Shown here in pieces: positions 7,878 through 15,304 of a stretch of DNA of 25,783 nucleotides. Source of the DNA: JANPEZ01 sp031423155 (GTDB lineage: Bacteria > Actinomycetota > UBA4738 > HRBIN12); contig JANPEZ010000050.1 of the NCBI GenBank assembly GCA_031423155.1, positions 1 through 25,783 of the forward strand, written 5' to 3'. A model generated the notes under the pieces. That model was not told where the DNA came from. It was given only the letters and a program-made list of their open reading frames with translations, and searched no databases. Made by a program: the position numbers and the translations under genes. Position 1 is the stretch's first letter; every line of letters begins with the position of its first letter.

Positions 7878-8584
7878 CGAGAAGCGAATGATGGCATACG
7901 GGCCCCGGCCGAGATCGCGAAGATCGATGCGGCTTCGTCCCGGTCTCGGACAGTTCTCGTCTTGGTCTCGTTCATCTCCAGACCGACCTCCCTCCAGGAA
8001 CGCGTCAGGAGAGCCCTGACGTGATCCGATTGGAGCCTCGAATCGGTGAAGATCATGACGTCGTCGACCCAGCGCAGGAATCGGATGCCGGCGATGCGCA
8101 GGGCCGAATCGGCGTGTTCCAGGACGGCGTTCGCCAGCACGGCCGAAGGGGTCGGGCCGATCGGCAGCCCGCCTACCCCCTTTTCGGCGAAGTCGCGGAT
8201 CTGTTCCATCACAACTTCGACGGCCGGTCCGGGAGCTCCGATCGAGACCAGCCGGCCTCTGAGGACATCCGGTTGGATCGAAACGAAGCAGTCGCGAACA
8301 TCGGCTAGGAGGAGGTGAGTGCTACCCCGATCGGCGAGTAACCGCCGCCCGTTGAGGTTGAGCCGCTCGTAAGCCGGTCTCCAGTGCTCAGACCTGAGCT
8401 GTCCAGATCGAAGGCAGACCGCGCGGTCGGCCATCGCCTCGGGTCCCAGCGCCCGTTCGATCGCCGGAGCGACCTCGGCGACCGCCGAGGAGTAGGCAGC
8501 AGAGTCGGCATCAGACAGCCGCGTCAGGATGCGGACACCACCCCCGGGCTTGCCGACGGCCTCGAATCGCGGTTCTTCGAACAT
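7874..8584 (-). CDS. Compact reverse transcriptase (RNA-directed DNA polymerase), thumbless
   Basis: 236 residues forming fingers and palm of a bacterial reverse transcriptase. Motif A is LLLADVRDCFVSI (catalytic D95); motif B region is GLPIGPTPSAVLAN (139-152); motif C is FLRWVDDVMIF (D174, D175); motif D is GLEMNETKT (201-209). The finger region RILTRLSDADSAAYSSAV resembles the R.l....D...Y pattern of the 'unknown group'/defence RTs. It lacks the retron NAxxH and VTG motifs, the DGR xGxxxSQ signature and any intron maturase domain. Only about 27 residues follow motif D, so the thumb and the long C-terminal domains usual in UG/DRT enzymes are missing. Metal ligands are intact, so it may be active. 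GGGAGGGG seven bases before the ATG is a good ribosome site. It is divergent from the Lrp gene and coupled to the amidohydrolase. The grouping with UG RTs is inference. Confidence 0.88.
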   Translation of the reverse strand: MFEEPRFEAVGKPGGGVRILTRLSDADSAAYSSAVAEVAPAIERALGPEAMADRAVCLRSGQLRSEHWRPAYERLNLNGRRLLADRGSTHLLLADVRDCFVSIQPDVLRGRLVSIGAPGPAVEVVMEQIRDFAEKGVGGLPIGPTPSAVLANAVLEHADSALRIAGIRFLRWVDDVMIFTDSRLQSDHVRALLTRSWREVGLEMNETKTRTVRDRDEAASIFAISAGARMPSFASR

Positions 8585-8591
8585 GGACGAA

Positions 8592-8601
8592 CCCCTCCCT
8601 T
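8592..8601 (-). promoter_or_regulatory. Shine-Dalgarno sequence of the reverse transcriptase gene
   Basis: AAGGGAGGGG on the minus strand, seven bases before the ATG at 8584. It shows that this mRNA has a real 5' leader, unlike many neighbours, and it fixes the start codon. Confidence 0.6.
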
Positions 8602-8666
8602 AGGACCCCGGGAGAGGGCGGGCCGGGTGCGTTTGTACACCGATAGTTGCATCGCCGTCGATGGGC

Positions 8667-8696
8667 CGTCCGGGGGTTTCCTGGCTCCCCCGGACG
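8667..8696 (+). repeat. Perfect 10-bp inverted repeat between the RT and Lrp genes
   Basis: CGTCCGGGGG (8667-8676) and CCCCCGGACG (8687-8696) flank a 10-base loop. On the minus strand it would lie about 80 bases before the RT start codon, inside a possible leader; on the plus strand it ends 8 bases before the -10 box of the Lrp gene. No T-run on either side. Could be an operator, a structured RT leader or a non-classical terminator. Confidence 0.6.
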
Positions 8697-8704
8697 CCTC
8701 CCCC

Positions 8705-8710
8705 TATGAT
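8705..8710 (+). promoter_or_regulatory. -10 box TATGAT of a leaderless promoter for the Lrp gene
   Basis: TATGAT, a near-consensus -10, sits seven bases before ATG 8718. Two earlier in-frame ATG codons (8706, 8709) fall inside this box and are therefore poor start candidates. Confidence 0.55.
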
Positions 8711-8717
8711 GCGGGGC

Positions 8718-9161
8718 ATGCTCGACGAGAGGGACTTGGACATCATCGCTGCGCTTCAACTGGATGCGCGGGCGACGTACATCGACGTAGCTACGCGGGT
8801 GGGGATGTCCGCATCGGCGGTCCACGATCGTGTACGCAAGCTGGAGCGGTCGGGGGTGATCACGGGCTACTCGGCGGTCGTCGCGCCGGAGGCGCTGGGC
8901 CTGTTGGTGACCGCTCTCATAGCTGCGACGCCTCTCGATCCGTCTCAACCCGACGACCTTCCTGAGCGCGTCGCCGGCTTTCCGGAGGTCGAGGACTGCT
9001 ACAGCGTGGCAGGCGAGGCCAACTACATCCTGAAAGTGAGAACCAAGACGACCGCCGATCTTGAGGAGCTGATCCGCCGACTGAGGGAGAAGGGCGGGGT
9101 CCAAACGCGCACGACCATCGCCCTGTCGATCCCGTTCGAAGGTCGTCCGCACGCCACCTGA
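8718..9161 (+). CDS. Lrp/AsnC family transcriptional regulator
   Basis: 147 residues, the normal size. Residues 1-50 (LDERDLDIIAALQLDARATY, then MSASAVHDRVRKLERSGVI) are the AsnC-type winged helix; residues about 65-140 are the RAM/AsnC ligand-binding beta-alpha-beta domain, with VEDCYSVAGEANYILKV matching the conserved G-x-x-D/N-Y-x-L pattern. Members bind amino acids or related metabolites and often repress their own promoter and the divergent gene. Here the divergent gene is the reverse transcriptase, about 130 bases away, and the GC-rich dyad in between is a possible site, though it is unlike the AT-rich boxes usual for this family. The effector cannot be predicted. Confidence 0.93.
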   Translation: MLDERDLDIIAALQLDARATYIDVATRVGMSASAVHDRVRKLERSGVITGYSAVVAPEALGLLVTALIAATPLDPSQPDDLPERVAGFPEVEDCYSVAGEANYILKVRTKTTADLEELIRRLREKGGVQTRTTIALSIPFEGRPHAT

Positions 9162-9176
9162 GAGCCTCGCCGCGGT

Positions 9177-9182
9177 TATCCT
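9177..9182 (+). promoter_or_regulatory. -10 box TATCCT upstream of cysS
   Basis: TATCCT followed by eight bases and the cysS ATG at 9191; it lies in the 29-base gap after the Lrp gene, so cysS probably has its own leaderless transcript. Confidence 0.35.
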
Positions 9183-9190
9183 TTGCCCTC

Positions 9191-10579
9191 ATGCGTCTGT
9201 ACAACACCCTCACGCGCCACGTCGACGAGGTGGAGCCGGTCGAACCGGGCCACGTCAAGATGTATGCCTGCGGTCCGACCGTGTATCGCTACGCCCACCT
9301 CGGGAACCTTCGGACCTTCATGCTCGCCGACCAGATCCGGCGTGCCCTGGAGTTCGAGGGGCTCGAAGTCACCCAGATCATGAACATCACCGACGTTGGG
9401 CATATGACCGACGAGTCCTCTCCCGAGGCCGTCGACAAGATGCTGCTGGCCGTGGAGGACGAGGGACTGCAGCCCTTGGAGATCGCCCAGAAGTACGAGG
9501 AAGCCTTCCACGAGGACGCCGAGGCCGTCGGGATACGGCCTGCGGATCGATATCCGAAGGCGACCGAGCACATCGCCGAGATGGTGGAGTTGACTGAGAA
9601 GCTCGTCGCTGCCGGCAAGGCCTACGCGGTCGACTCGGGCAGCGTCTACTTCGATGTCACTTCGTTCGAGGGCTACGGCAAGCTCTCGGGAAACACCTTG
9701 GACAACCTGCGAGCGGGCCATCGCGATCTCGAGACCGATCCTCGCAAGAAGAACCCCGCAGATTTCTCCCTTTGGAAGGCGGCAGGTCCGGGTCGGCTGA
9801 TGAAGTGGCCCTCCCCGTGGGGTGAGGGGTTCCCCGGCTGGCACGTCGAATGCTCGGCGATGTCGATGAAGTACCTGGGAGACAGATTCGACATACACAC
9901 AGGCGGCAACGACCTCACGTTCCCGCACCATGAGGATGAGATCGCCCAGTCCGAGGGCGCCGTGGGCCATCAGGTCGTCGGGATCTGGGTACACGGCGGT
10001 CACCTGCGTCTGTCGGGCCAGAAGATCGCCAAGTCGACCGGCAACGTCATCCGTGTCCATGAGCTGGCCGAGCAGGGCATGGACCCGCTCTCGTTCCGCT
10101 GGCTCACGTTCCAGACCCGCTATCGCAGCGAGATGGACTTCAGCTGGGAAGCGATGGGCGATGCCGACAAGCGCGTCAAACAGCTTCGAAAGAGGATGGC
10201 GGGATGGGCGCCGGCCGCTTCTTCCTTGGGGGAGGCTGCGGGCGGATTCGACCGGCGATTCCGCGAAGCCGTCGCGGACGACCTCGACATGCCGAGCGCG
10301 GTCAAGATCGTTAACGAACTGGTGGCGACCACCGGTGTTTCTGACGGGGAGAAGTACGCGCTGTCGGCATCCTGGGACCAGGTCCTCGGACTCGATCTCG
10401 AGCGGGATGCCAAGGCCGGATGGGAGCCCACGAGCCAGATGCGCGAGCTGATGGCCGCCCGGGATGAAGCTCGCTCCTCGAAGGACTACGCTCGGAGCGA
10501 TGAGCTTAGGGAGCGATTGACGCAGATGGGCCTGGAGGTCATGGACACGCCCGAGGGGACACGCGTCCGCCCCCAGTAG
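9191..10579 (+). CDS. cysS: Cysteinyl-tRNA synthetase
   Basis: 462 residues, full-length class I synthetase that charges tRNA-Cys. The zinc ligands and active site are recognisable: YACGPTVY (Cys27), the HIGH-type motif as HLGN (36-39), WHVECSAMS (second Cys), and HHEDEIAQSE (His and Glu ligands). The KMSKS loop is KIAKS at 278-282, an acceptable variant. A DALR-like helical domain and the short anticodon-binding tail follow. The length and C-terminal part make it a true CysRS rather than the mycothiol ligase MshC, which is shorter. The ATG is supported by the family start MRLYNTLT. It ends two bases before the convergent M24 peptidase stop, leaving no room for a terminator between them. Confidence 0.96.
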   Translation: MRLYNTLTRHVDEVEPVEPGHVKMYACGPTVYRYAHLGNLRTFMLADQIRRALEFEGLEVTQIMNITDVGHMTDESSPEAVDKMLLAVEDEGLQPLEIAQKYEEAFHEDAEAVGIRPADRYPKATEHIAEMVELTEKLVAAGKAYAVDSGSVYFDVTSFEGYGKLSGNTLDNLRAGHRDLETDPRKKNPADFSLWKAAGPGRLMKWPSPWGEGFPGWHVECSAMSMKYLGDRFDIHTGGNDLTFPHHEDEIAQSEGAVGHQVVGIWVHGGHLRLSGQKIAKSTGNVIRVHELAEQGMDPLSFRWLTFQTRYRSEMDFSWEAMGDADKRVKQLRKRMAGWAPAASSLGEAAGGFDRRFREAVADDLDMPSAVKIVNELVATTGVSDGEKYALSASWDQVLGLDLERDAKAGWEPTSQMRELMAARDEARSSKDYARSDELRERLTQMGLEVMDTPEGTRVRPQ

Positions 10580-10581
10580 CC

Positions 10582-11676
10582 CTAGTCGACGATCTGCAGG
10601 TCTCGTGTAGATCGGTTGAGCCGGTCGGCGCCCTCTTCTGTCACCAGAACTATGTCTTCGATCCTTACCCCGAATCGGCCTTCCAGGTAGATGCCCGGCT
10701 CGATCGAGAAGGTCGTTCCAACGCGAAGCGGCTCCTCGTTGCCTTCGACGATGTACGGGGGCTCGTGGACCTCCAGGCCGATGCCGTGGCCGGTCCTGTG
10801 GAAGAAAGCCTCGCCGTAGCCGCCGGGCTCGATGATGTTCCGGGCGGCCCGGTCCACATCCTGAGCGGGCACACCGGGCGCCGCCGCTCGACAGCCCGCC
10901 TCCTGAGCCGCCTCGACCAGCGCGTAGACCTCACCGAATCCCTCCGGCGCCGCACCAACGACCACCGTGCGGGTCGTGTCGCTGTAGTAGCCACCGAGCT
11001 GTCCACCGAAGTCCATAACCACGACATCCTTGGCGCGGATGGTCCTCGGACCCGGCTCGTGATGGGGAGAGGCCGAGTTGGGACCGGATGCGACGATCGT
11101 GAAGGCCGCTCGGTCGTGACCGTTCTCGATGAGCATGTCCGCGATGTCGGCGGCGATCTGCTCCTCCCTGCGGCCTTCGAAACGAGTCCTGCAGATCTGC
11201 CGGAACGTCTCGTCGGCTGCTCGGGCGGCGCGCGAAAGGGCGGCGAGTTCCGCCGTGTCCTTGGTGGCTCGCAGTTCCGAAAGTACCGAGGACGCAGACG
11301 AGAAGGAGACTCCGGGCAACGCAGCCTGCAACTCCAGGAGGTGAGATGCCCACATGCTGTCCCCGACACCGAAGGCCCCTTGTCCCGGGAGCATGGCGGC
11401 GGCCATCGCGCCCGGATCTTGCATGTCGGTCCACCCGATGATCTGCATGGAAGCGCCGATGGGCGATGTCAGCGCCAGCGGGCGCTCGAGCATCGGCACG
11501 ATCAGAACGGGGTCATCCTCGGGTCTGACGACGAGCAGTGTGAGCCGCTCCATCGGCATCGGTGCGTACCCGGTGAGATAGAACAGGTCGGGTGAGGGAG
11601 CGACGAGGATGGCGTCGAGCCCGGCCTCGAGGGCTGCGCGGGTGATGCGGGCGAGGCGATCCGAGTGAGCGCTCAC
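10582..11676 (-). CDS. M24 family metallopeptidase (Xaa-Pro dipeptidase/aminopeptidase type, PepE/PepQ-like)
   Basis: 364 residues from a GTG at 11676 that overlaps the TGA of the preceding gene (GTGA). An N-terminal creatinase-like domain (about 1-130, with SPDLFYLTGY) precedes the pita-bread catalytic domain. All five metal ligands are visible: D222 (VVMDFGG), D233 (YYSDTTRTV), H297 (GHGIGLEVHE), E326 (SIEPGIY) and E340 (RIEDIV). It should cleave X-Pro peptides in the cytoplasm. The reading frame stays open well upstream, but that part is basic, low-complexity sequence antisense-like to the previous gene and is not conserved. M. tuberculosis has pepE (Rv2089c) in the corresponding place near helY. 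Confidence 0.93.
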   Translation of the reverse strand: MSAHSDRLARITRAALEAGLDAILVAPSPDLFYLTGYAPMPMERLTLLVVRPEDDPVLIVPMLERPLALTSPIGASMQIIGWTDMQDPGAMAAAMLPGQGAFGVGDSMWASHLLELQAALPGVSFSSASSVLSELRATKDTAELAALSRAARAADETFRQICRTRFEGRREEQIAADIADMLIENGHDRAAFTIVASGPNSASPHHEPGPRTIRAKDVVVMDFGGQLGGYYSDTTRTVVVGAAPEGFGEVYALVEAAQEAGCRAAAPGVPAQDVDRAARNIIEPGGYGEAFFHRTGHGIGLEVHEPPYIVEGNEEPLRVGTTFSIEPGIYLEGRFGVRIEDIVLVTEEGADRLNRSTRDLQIVD

Positions 11677-12605
11677 AGCTTCAGCAGTATCGATCCGGGG
11701 ACGATCTGGAAGGTCGCCGGCGTCGAGCCGAGCACCTGTCCGTCGGCGACGACCTGAAGGGGCCGGTCTGCCGAGACGGCTACCCGGATCTTGGCGCGCA
11801 TCTCTTGGATGTGGGGATCGGGGACGTGACCGCCGTGACGGAAGATCCTGGGCAGCATCGTGATGGCCTCCGACCTGGGTCCGTTGAAGATGAGGGCGTC
11901 GAGCCACCCGTCACCGGGAAAGGAGCGCGGCGAGAGCCGCATCCCGCCGGAGGTGAACTGAGCGTTGGCGACAACGACGTTGAAGGCCGGACCCTCGTAG
12001 CTCTTCATGTCGGCCTCCACCTTGACCTGCGCGTGCCGGGTGCGAAGGAACGTCATCCAGAATCCGAGGAACCGGCGCGCCCGGCCCGTCCACGAGGGCA
12101 GGCTCTGTATCCGCGTCGACACCGCTCCACCGAATCCGGCCTCGGCGAGGTTGTGTGTGTAGCGCGTGACCCTCTCCCCCGCCGGCCCCGTCACCGTCAC
12201 CTTGATGACGTCGAACGGGTAGGTGTTGTCGCCGCTCAGGTGTCCGACCCCGCCCTCCATGTCGTCGGGCAGGCCGAAGCTTCGGATGAGATCGCAACCC
12301 GAGCCGGCCGATACGATCCCCAGGACCGCTCCCTCGATGATCGGCGCCCCGTCCAAGAACATGCCGTTGAGGACGTCTTGAACCGTGCGGTCGTCGCCGA
12401 CAGCGACGAGGAAACGTGCGCCGTCCTGCAGAGCCTGCCTGGCGACGGCGGTCGACTCCTCCCCGCCGGAGGTCACGTGGATGGTGAAGGGCAGATCCCT
12501 GTCGTGAAGCGTTCGCTCGAGAGCGGAGATCTTCTTTCCCACCTGACCGCCGCCGGCCGAGGGGTCGGCGATCACGGTTAGATCGCCGAACGCGCTGGTG
12601 CTCAT
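11673..12605 (-). CDS. Diacylglycerol-kinase/LCB5-fold lipid kinase-like protein with altered nucleotide motif
   Basis: 310 residues with the whole DAGK catalytic fold: IADPSAGGG near 12-20, a middle region GSGCDLIRSF, HNLAEAGFGGAVS, NVVVANAQFTSGGMRLSP and a C-terminal VVADGQVL. The hallmark nucleotide motif GGDGT is GDDRT here (70-74, VGDDRTVQDVLNG), and the following GTxND motif is GSGCD, so kinase activity is doubtful. It may be a divergent kinase with another phosphoryl donor or a lipid-binding or regulatory paralogue. An intact paralogue lies about 4 kb upstream in the same orientation. The start at 12605 was preferred to ATG 12614 because a TACGAT box sits seven bases before it. The gene is coupled downstream to the M24 peptidase. 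Confidence 0.85.
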   Translation of the reverse strand: MSTSAFGDLTVIADPSAGGGQVGKKISALERTLHDRDLPFTIHVTSGGEESTAVARQALQDGARFLVAVGDDRTVQDVLNGMFLDGAPIIEGAVLGIVSAGSGCDLIRSFGLPDDMEGGVGHLSGDNTYPFDVIKVTVTGPAGERVTRYTHNLAEAGFGGAVSTRIQSLPSWTGRARRFLGFWMTFLRTRHAQVKVEADMKSYEGPAFNVVVANAQFTSGGMRLSPRSFPGDGWLDALIFNGPRSEAITMLPRIFRHGGHVPDPHIQEMRAKIRVAVSADRPLQVVADGQVLGSTPATFQIVPGSILLKL

Positions 12606-12612
12606 AGGCAGC

Positions 12613-12618
12613 ATCGTA
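12613..12618 (-). promoter_or_regulatory. -10 box TACGAT upstream of the atypical DAGK-like gene
   Basis: Minus strand TACGAT, then seven bases, then ATG 12605. It begins immediately after the helY stop codon, giving the DAGK-like/M24 pair its own probable leaderless transcript. Confidence 0.45.
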
Positions 12619-12619
12619 C

Positions 12620-15274
12620 TCAGAGCCCCGTGTAGGCAACGACTCCTCGGAACACCGCTTCCCTGGCCTTGCGAACCTGATCGGCCGTCTCAGCGGGTGC
12701 CACGTCTGAGATCTGCCGGAGAAGATCCAGCAGCTGCTTGCAGTTGCGGACGAAGTCGCCCGGAGCCATCTCCGTCTCACGAAGGATGTCCTCGAGTGGT
12801 TTGCCCTCGGCCCAGTGGAAGATCGGGGTCGCGAATCCGGCGTCAAGCTCGCGGCAGAGCTGAACCTGGTTGGAGTCCTCGGCGCGGCGGACGGTCCTCC
12901 ATATCGCACGGAGCCTGTCGTAGCGCTCCTGCGTAGCCGGCGTCGGCATCTCCCCGACCGTCGGAACACGCTCCCGCGATTCGTAAACGAGTGTCGACAC
13001 CAGCGATGCGATCTCGGCCGGTAGCAGCCCATCGAACAGTCCGGCTTCGAGAGCTTCGCCCACAAGGATGTCTCCCTCCCCGTAGATGCGTGCCAGCGCC
13101 ACCCCTTTGTCGGTCACATCGAAGCCGGCGACGTAGCCCAGTTCTCCCAAGACCCCGAGTACCCGGTCGAACTGGCGAGCGAGGGTTTCGGTCCGGGTCT
13201 TGATCCGGCGGTCGATCCCGCCGAGCTGCGATTCCAGAGCCGAGGCCCGGGCGGCCCACCTCTCGTGCTTTGCGAGCTCCGGGCAGGCACCACAGGCATG
13301 CTCGACGGCAAGGGCTTCGAGCTTGGCCGCCTCGCGCTCGATCTTCGGATCGGTTCTGCCTTTGGAGGACTTGGGCGCCTTCACGTGAAGCGAGACCAAC
13401 TTCGCCGCAGCGTCCCGCCGGTACCTGGCGCTGCGGCTGCTCCCGGCGCGAGGAAGGGAGATGCGAGTGATCACCACCGGCGCCTCATCCAGGTCCTTCA
13501 CCGAGAGCCTGAAGGCCCGGCGGTCTTCGGTGATGACGCTAGGCTTGCCGTCGCGGTTCGAGACGACCACCGCCAGGCCCCGCCGACGAGCCATCGGGAC
13601 GAAGATGACCTCACCCGCCTTCAGAGCGGCGATCGCGTCGCGTACCCCGTCATGCAAGGCTCTCTCGCGACCCTTGCGGTCCTCCTCCCGCATCCGGCGC
13701 GCGCCCTCCTTCAGCGCCCAGTACTTGTCGAAGTCACCCAGCTCGCAGACCATCTGCGCGCGGTAGCCGTCTATAGCCTTCCGATCCCGGTCCCGTTGGC
13801 GTTGCAACGCGACCACGCCGCGGTCGGCGAGGAACTGCCCGAACGAGGAGTTGAGGAGGGCGTGGGCCTGATCTCGGGTGTAGTTGCGGACCAGGTTCAC
13901 GGCCATGTTGTAAGAGGCCCTGAACGAGGAAGACAGTTCGTAGGTCCGAGTGGCCGCCAGGCCCGCGACCCTCTCGAAAGCTACCTGGCGCTGGTAGACG
14001 ACCACGGCATGGCCGAGTTCGTCGATGCCCCTGCGTCCAGCTCGCCCTGTCAGTTGCGTGTACTCGCCCGGCGTCAGGATCTCGTGGCGCTCGCCCTGGA
14101 ACTTCCAAAGGTCTTCTATAACCACCGTTCGAGCGGGCATGTTTATGCCCAGCGACAGCGTCTCCGTGGCGAACACGACCTTGACCAGACCGGCCTCGAA
14201 CAGTTCCTCGACTGTCTCTTTGAAGACCGGGAGCATCCCGGCGTGGTGAGCAGCGACACCCATGGTCAAGGCCTCCAGGAACCCGTAGAAACCCAATGTG
14301 GACAGGTCTTCCTCGTCCATCCAGGCGGCGCGCGACTCGGCGAGATCGCGGATGCGCTCGGCCTCCTGTGGGGTGGTCAGGCGAACGCCCGACTCGCGTA
14401 GCCACTGCACACTCCGGTCGCAGCCGGCGCGACTGAAGACGAAGTAGATGGCCGGCAGCATCCCGGCCTCGTCCAGAACCTGGACGACCTCCGACCGCTT
14501 GGGGACGTAGACGCGGCGGTGGCCCTCCCGGGGACGGGAGGTCCTGTGGTGCTGGGCCGTCCCGCTGCCCTGCCGGTAGTACGTCTTCACCTTCAGCTCC
14601 TGCTGATCGAGCGAAACCACGTACGGATTGGGCAACAGGATGCCGTCCTGCTCGACGTGCATCGGATGCAGCCGGTGCCCGATCAGGTAGTGATGCTCCA
14701 GGGGAACCGGTCGCTTCTCCTCGATCACGACTTCTGTGTGACCTCGAAGGGTCGCGATCCACTCGCCGAACTCTTCGGCGTTCGAGATCGTTGCCGAGAG
14801 ACAGACCGCATTCACGCTGAGGGGCAGGTGGATCAAGATCTCCTCCCAGACGGCTCCGCGGTAGGGGTCCTGTAGGTAGTGGACCTCGTCCATGACTACG
14901 GACACGAGTCCGGTCAGGGTCGAGCTTCGTTCGTAGAGCATGTTGCGGAGCACTTCGGTCGTCATGACTACTATCGGCGCCTCCGAGTTGATCGTGTTGT
15001 CGCCGGTGAGCAGGCCCACGAGTGATGGCCCATGCTTGGCGACGAGATCGCCGAACTTCTGATTGGAAAGCGCCTTCAGCGGCGTCGTGTAGAAGGTCTT
15101 GCCGCCCAGGTCGAGCGCGCGCTGGATGGCGAACTCGGCCACGACCGTCTTGCCACTGCCCGTTGGGGCAGCGACGAGAACCGACTCGCCGGCAGACAGC
15201 GCTCGGATCGCCGTGCGCTGGAAGTCGTCGAGCGGGAACGGGTACTGGGCGGCGAAGGCCGCCGGGTCGCTCAC
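12620..15274 (-). CDS. helY: Ski2-like DEVH-box RNA/DNA helicase, HelY type
   Basis: 884-residue superfamily 2 helicase. Visible motifs are the Q-motif region DDFQRTAIRAL (16-26), Walker A APTGSGKT (36-43), TTPLKALSNQK (63-73), DEVH (129-132), LSATISN (159-165), FATETLSLGINMPART (368-383) and QLTGRAGRRG (407-416). The C-terminal third is a DSHCT domain, with WAEGKPLEDILRETEMAPGD and FVRNCKQLLDLLRQI near the end, as in Ski2, Mtr4 and mycobacterial HelY (Rv2092c). A basic linker around 600-690 holds a Cys pair (HACGACPE). It probably unwinds structured RNA in turnover or ribosome metabolism; the function of HelY itself is poorly defined. The start is GTG 15274, six bases after a TACACT -10 box. 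Confidence 0.95.
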   Translation of the reverse strand: MSDPAAFAAQYPFPLDDFQRTAIRALSAGESVLVAAPTGSGKTVVAEFAIQRALDLGGKTFYTTPLKALSNQKFGDLVAKHGPSLVGLLTGDNTINSEAPIVVMTTEVLRNMLYERSSTLTGLVSVVMDEVHYLQDPYRGAVWEEILIHLPLSVNAVCLSATISNAEEFGEWIATLRGHTEVVIEEKRPVPLEHHYLIGHRLHPMHVEQDGILLPNPYVVSLDQQELKVKTYYRQGSGTAQHHRTSRPREGHRRVYVPKRSEVVQVLDEAGMLPAIYFVFSRAGCDRSVQWLRESGVRLTTPQEAERIRDLAESRAAWMDEEDLSTLGFYGFLEALTMGVAAHHAGMLPVFKETVEELFEAGLVKVVFATETLSLGINMPARTVVIEDLWKFQGERHEILTPGEYTQLTGRAGRRGIDELGHAVVVYQRQVAFERVAGLAATRTYELSSSFRASYNMAVNLVRNYTRDQAHALLNSSFGQFLADRGVVALQRQRDRDRKAIDGYRAQMVCELGDFDKYWALKEGARRMREEDRKGRERALHDGVRDAIAALKAGEVIFVPMARRRGLAVVVSNRDGKPSVITEDRRAFRLSVKDLDEAPVVITRISLPRAGSSRSARYRRDAAAKLVSLHVKAPKSSKGRTDPKIEREAAKLEALAVEHACGACPELAKHERWAARASALESQLGGIDRRIKTRTETLARQFDRVLGVLGELGYVAGFDVTDKGVALARIYGEGDILVGEALEAGLFDGLLPAEIASLVSTLVYESRERVPTVGEMPTPATQERYDRLRAIWRTVRRAEDSNQVQLCRELDAGFATPIFHWAEGKPLEDILRETEMAPGDFVRNCKQLLDLLRQISDVAPAETADQVRKAREAVFRGVVAYTGL

Positions 15275-15280
15275 CCGTTC

Positions 15281-15286
15281 AGTGTA
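15281..15286 (-). promoter_or_regulatory. -10 box TACACT upstream of helY
   Basis: TACACT on the minus strand, six bases before GTG 15274, inside the 30-base gap after the alpha/beta hydrolase gene. No ribosome site. Confidence 0.4.
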
Positions 15287-15304
15287 GGTGCAGCCCAGCC
15301 CGCC

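Noticed and set aside
7874..8584. Reading the reverse transcriptase as a retron, DGR or group II intron enzyme
   Set aside because: The retron NAxxH and VTG motifs are absent, the motif B is GLPIGPTPS rather than the DGR xGxxxSQ, no maturase domain follows, and I saw no template/variable repeat pair nearby.
11677..11907. N-terminal extension of the M24 peptidase
   Set aside because: Basic, unconserved translation overlapping the DAGK-like gene; GTG 11676 overlaps its stop and gives the family length.
11911..13065. Long minus-strand open frame of about 380 codons
   Set aside because: Arg/Pro-rich low-complexity translation, fully overlapped by helY and the DAGK-like gene, which have clear motifs in other frames.
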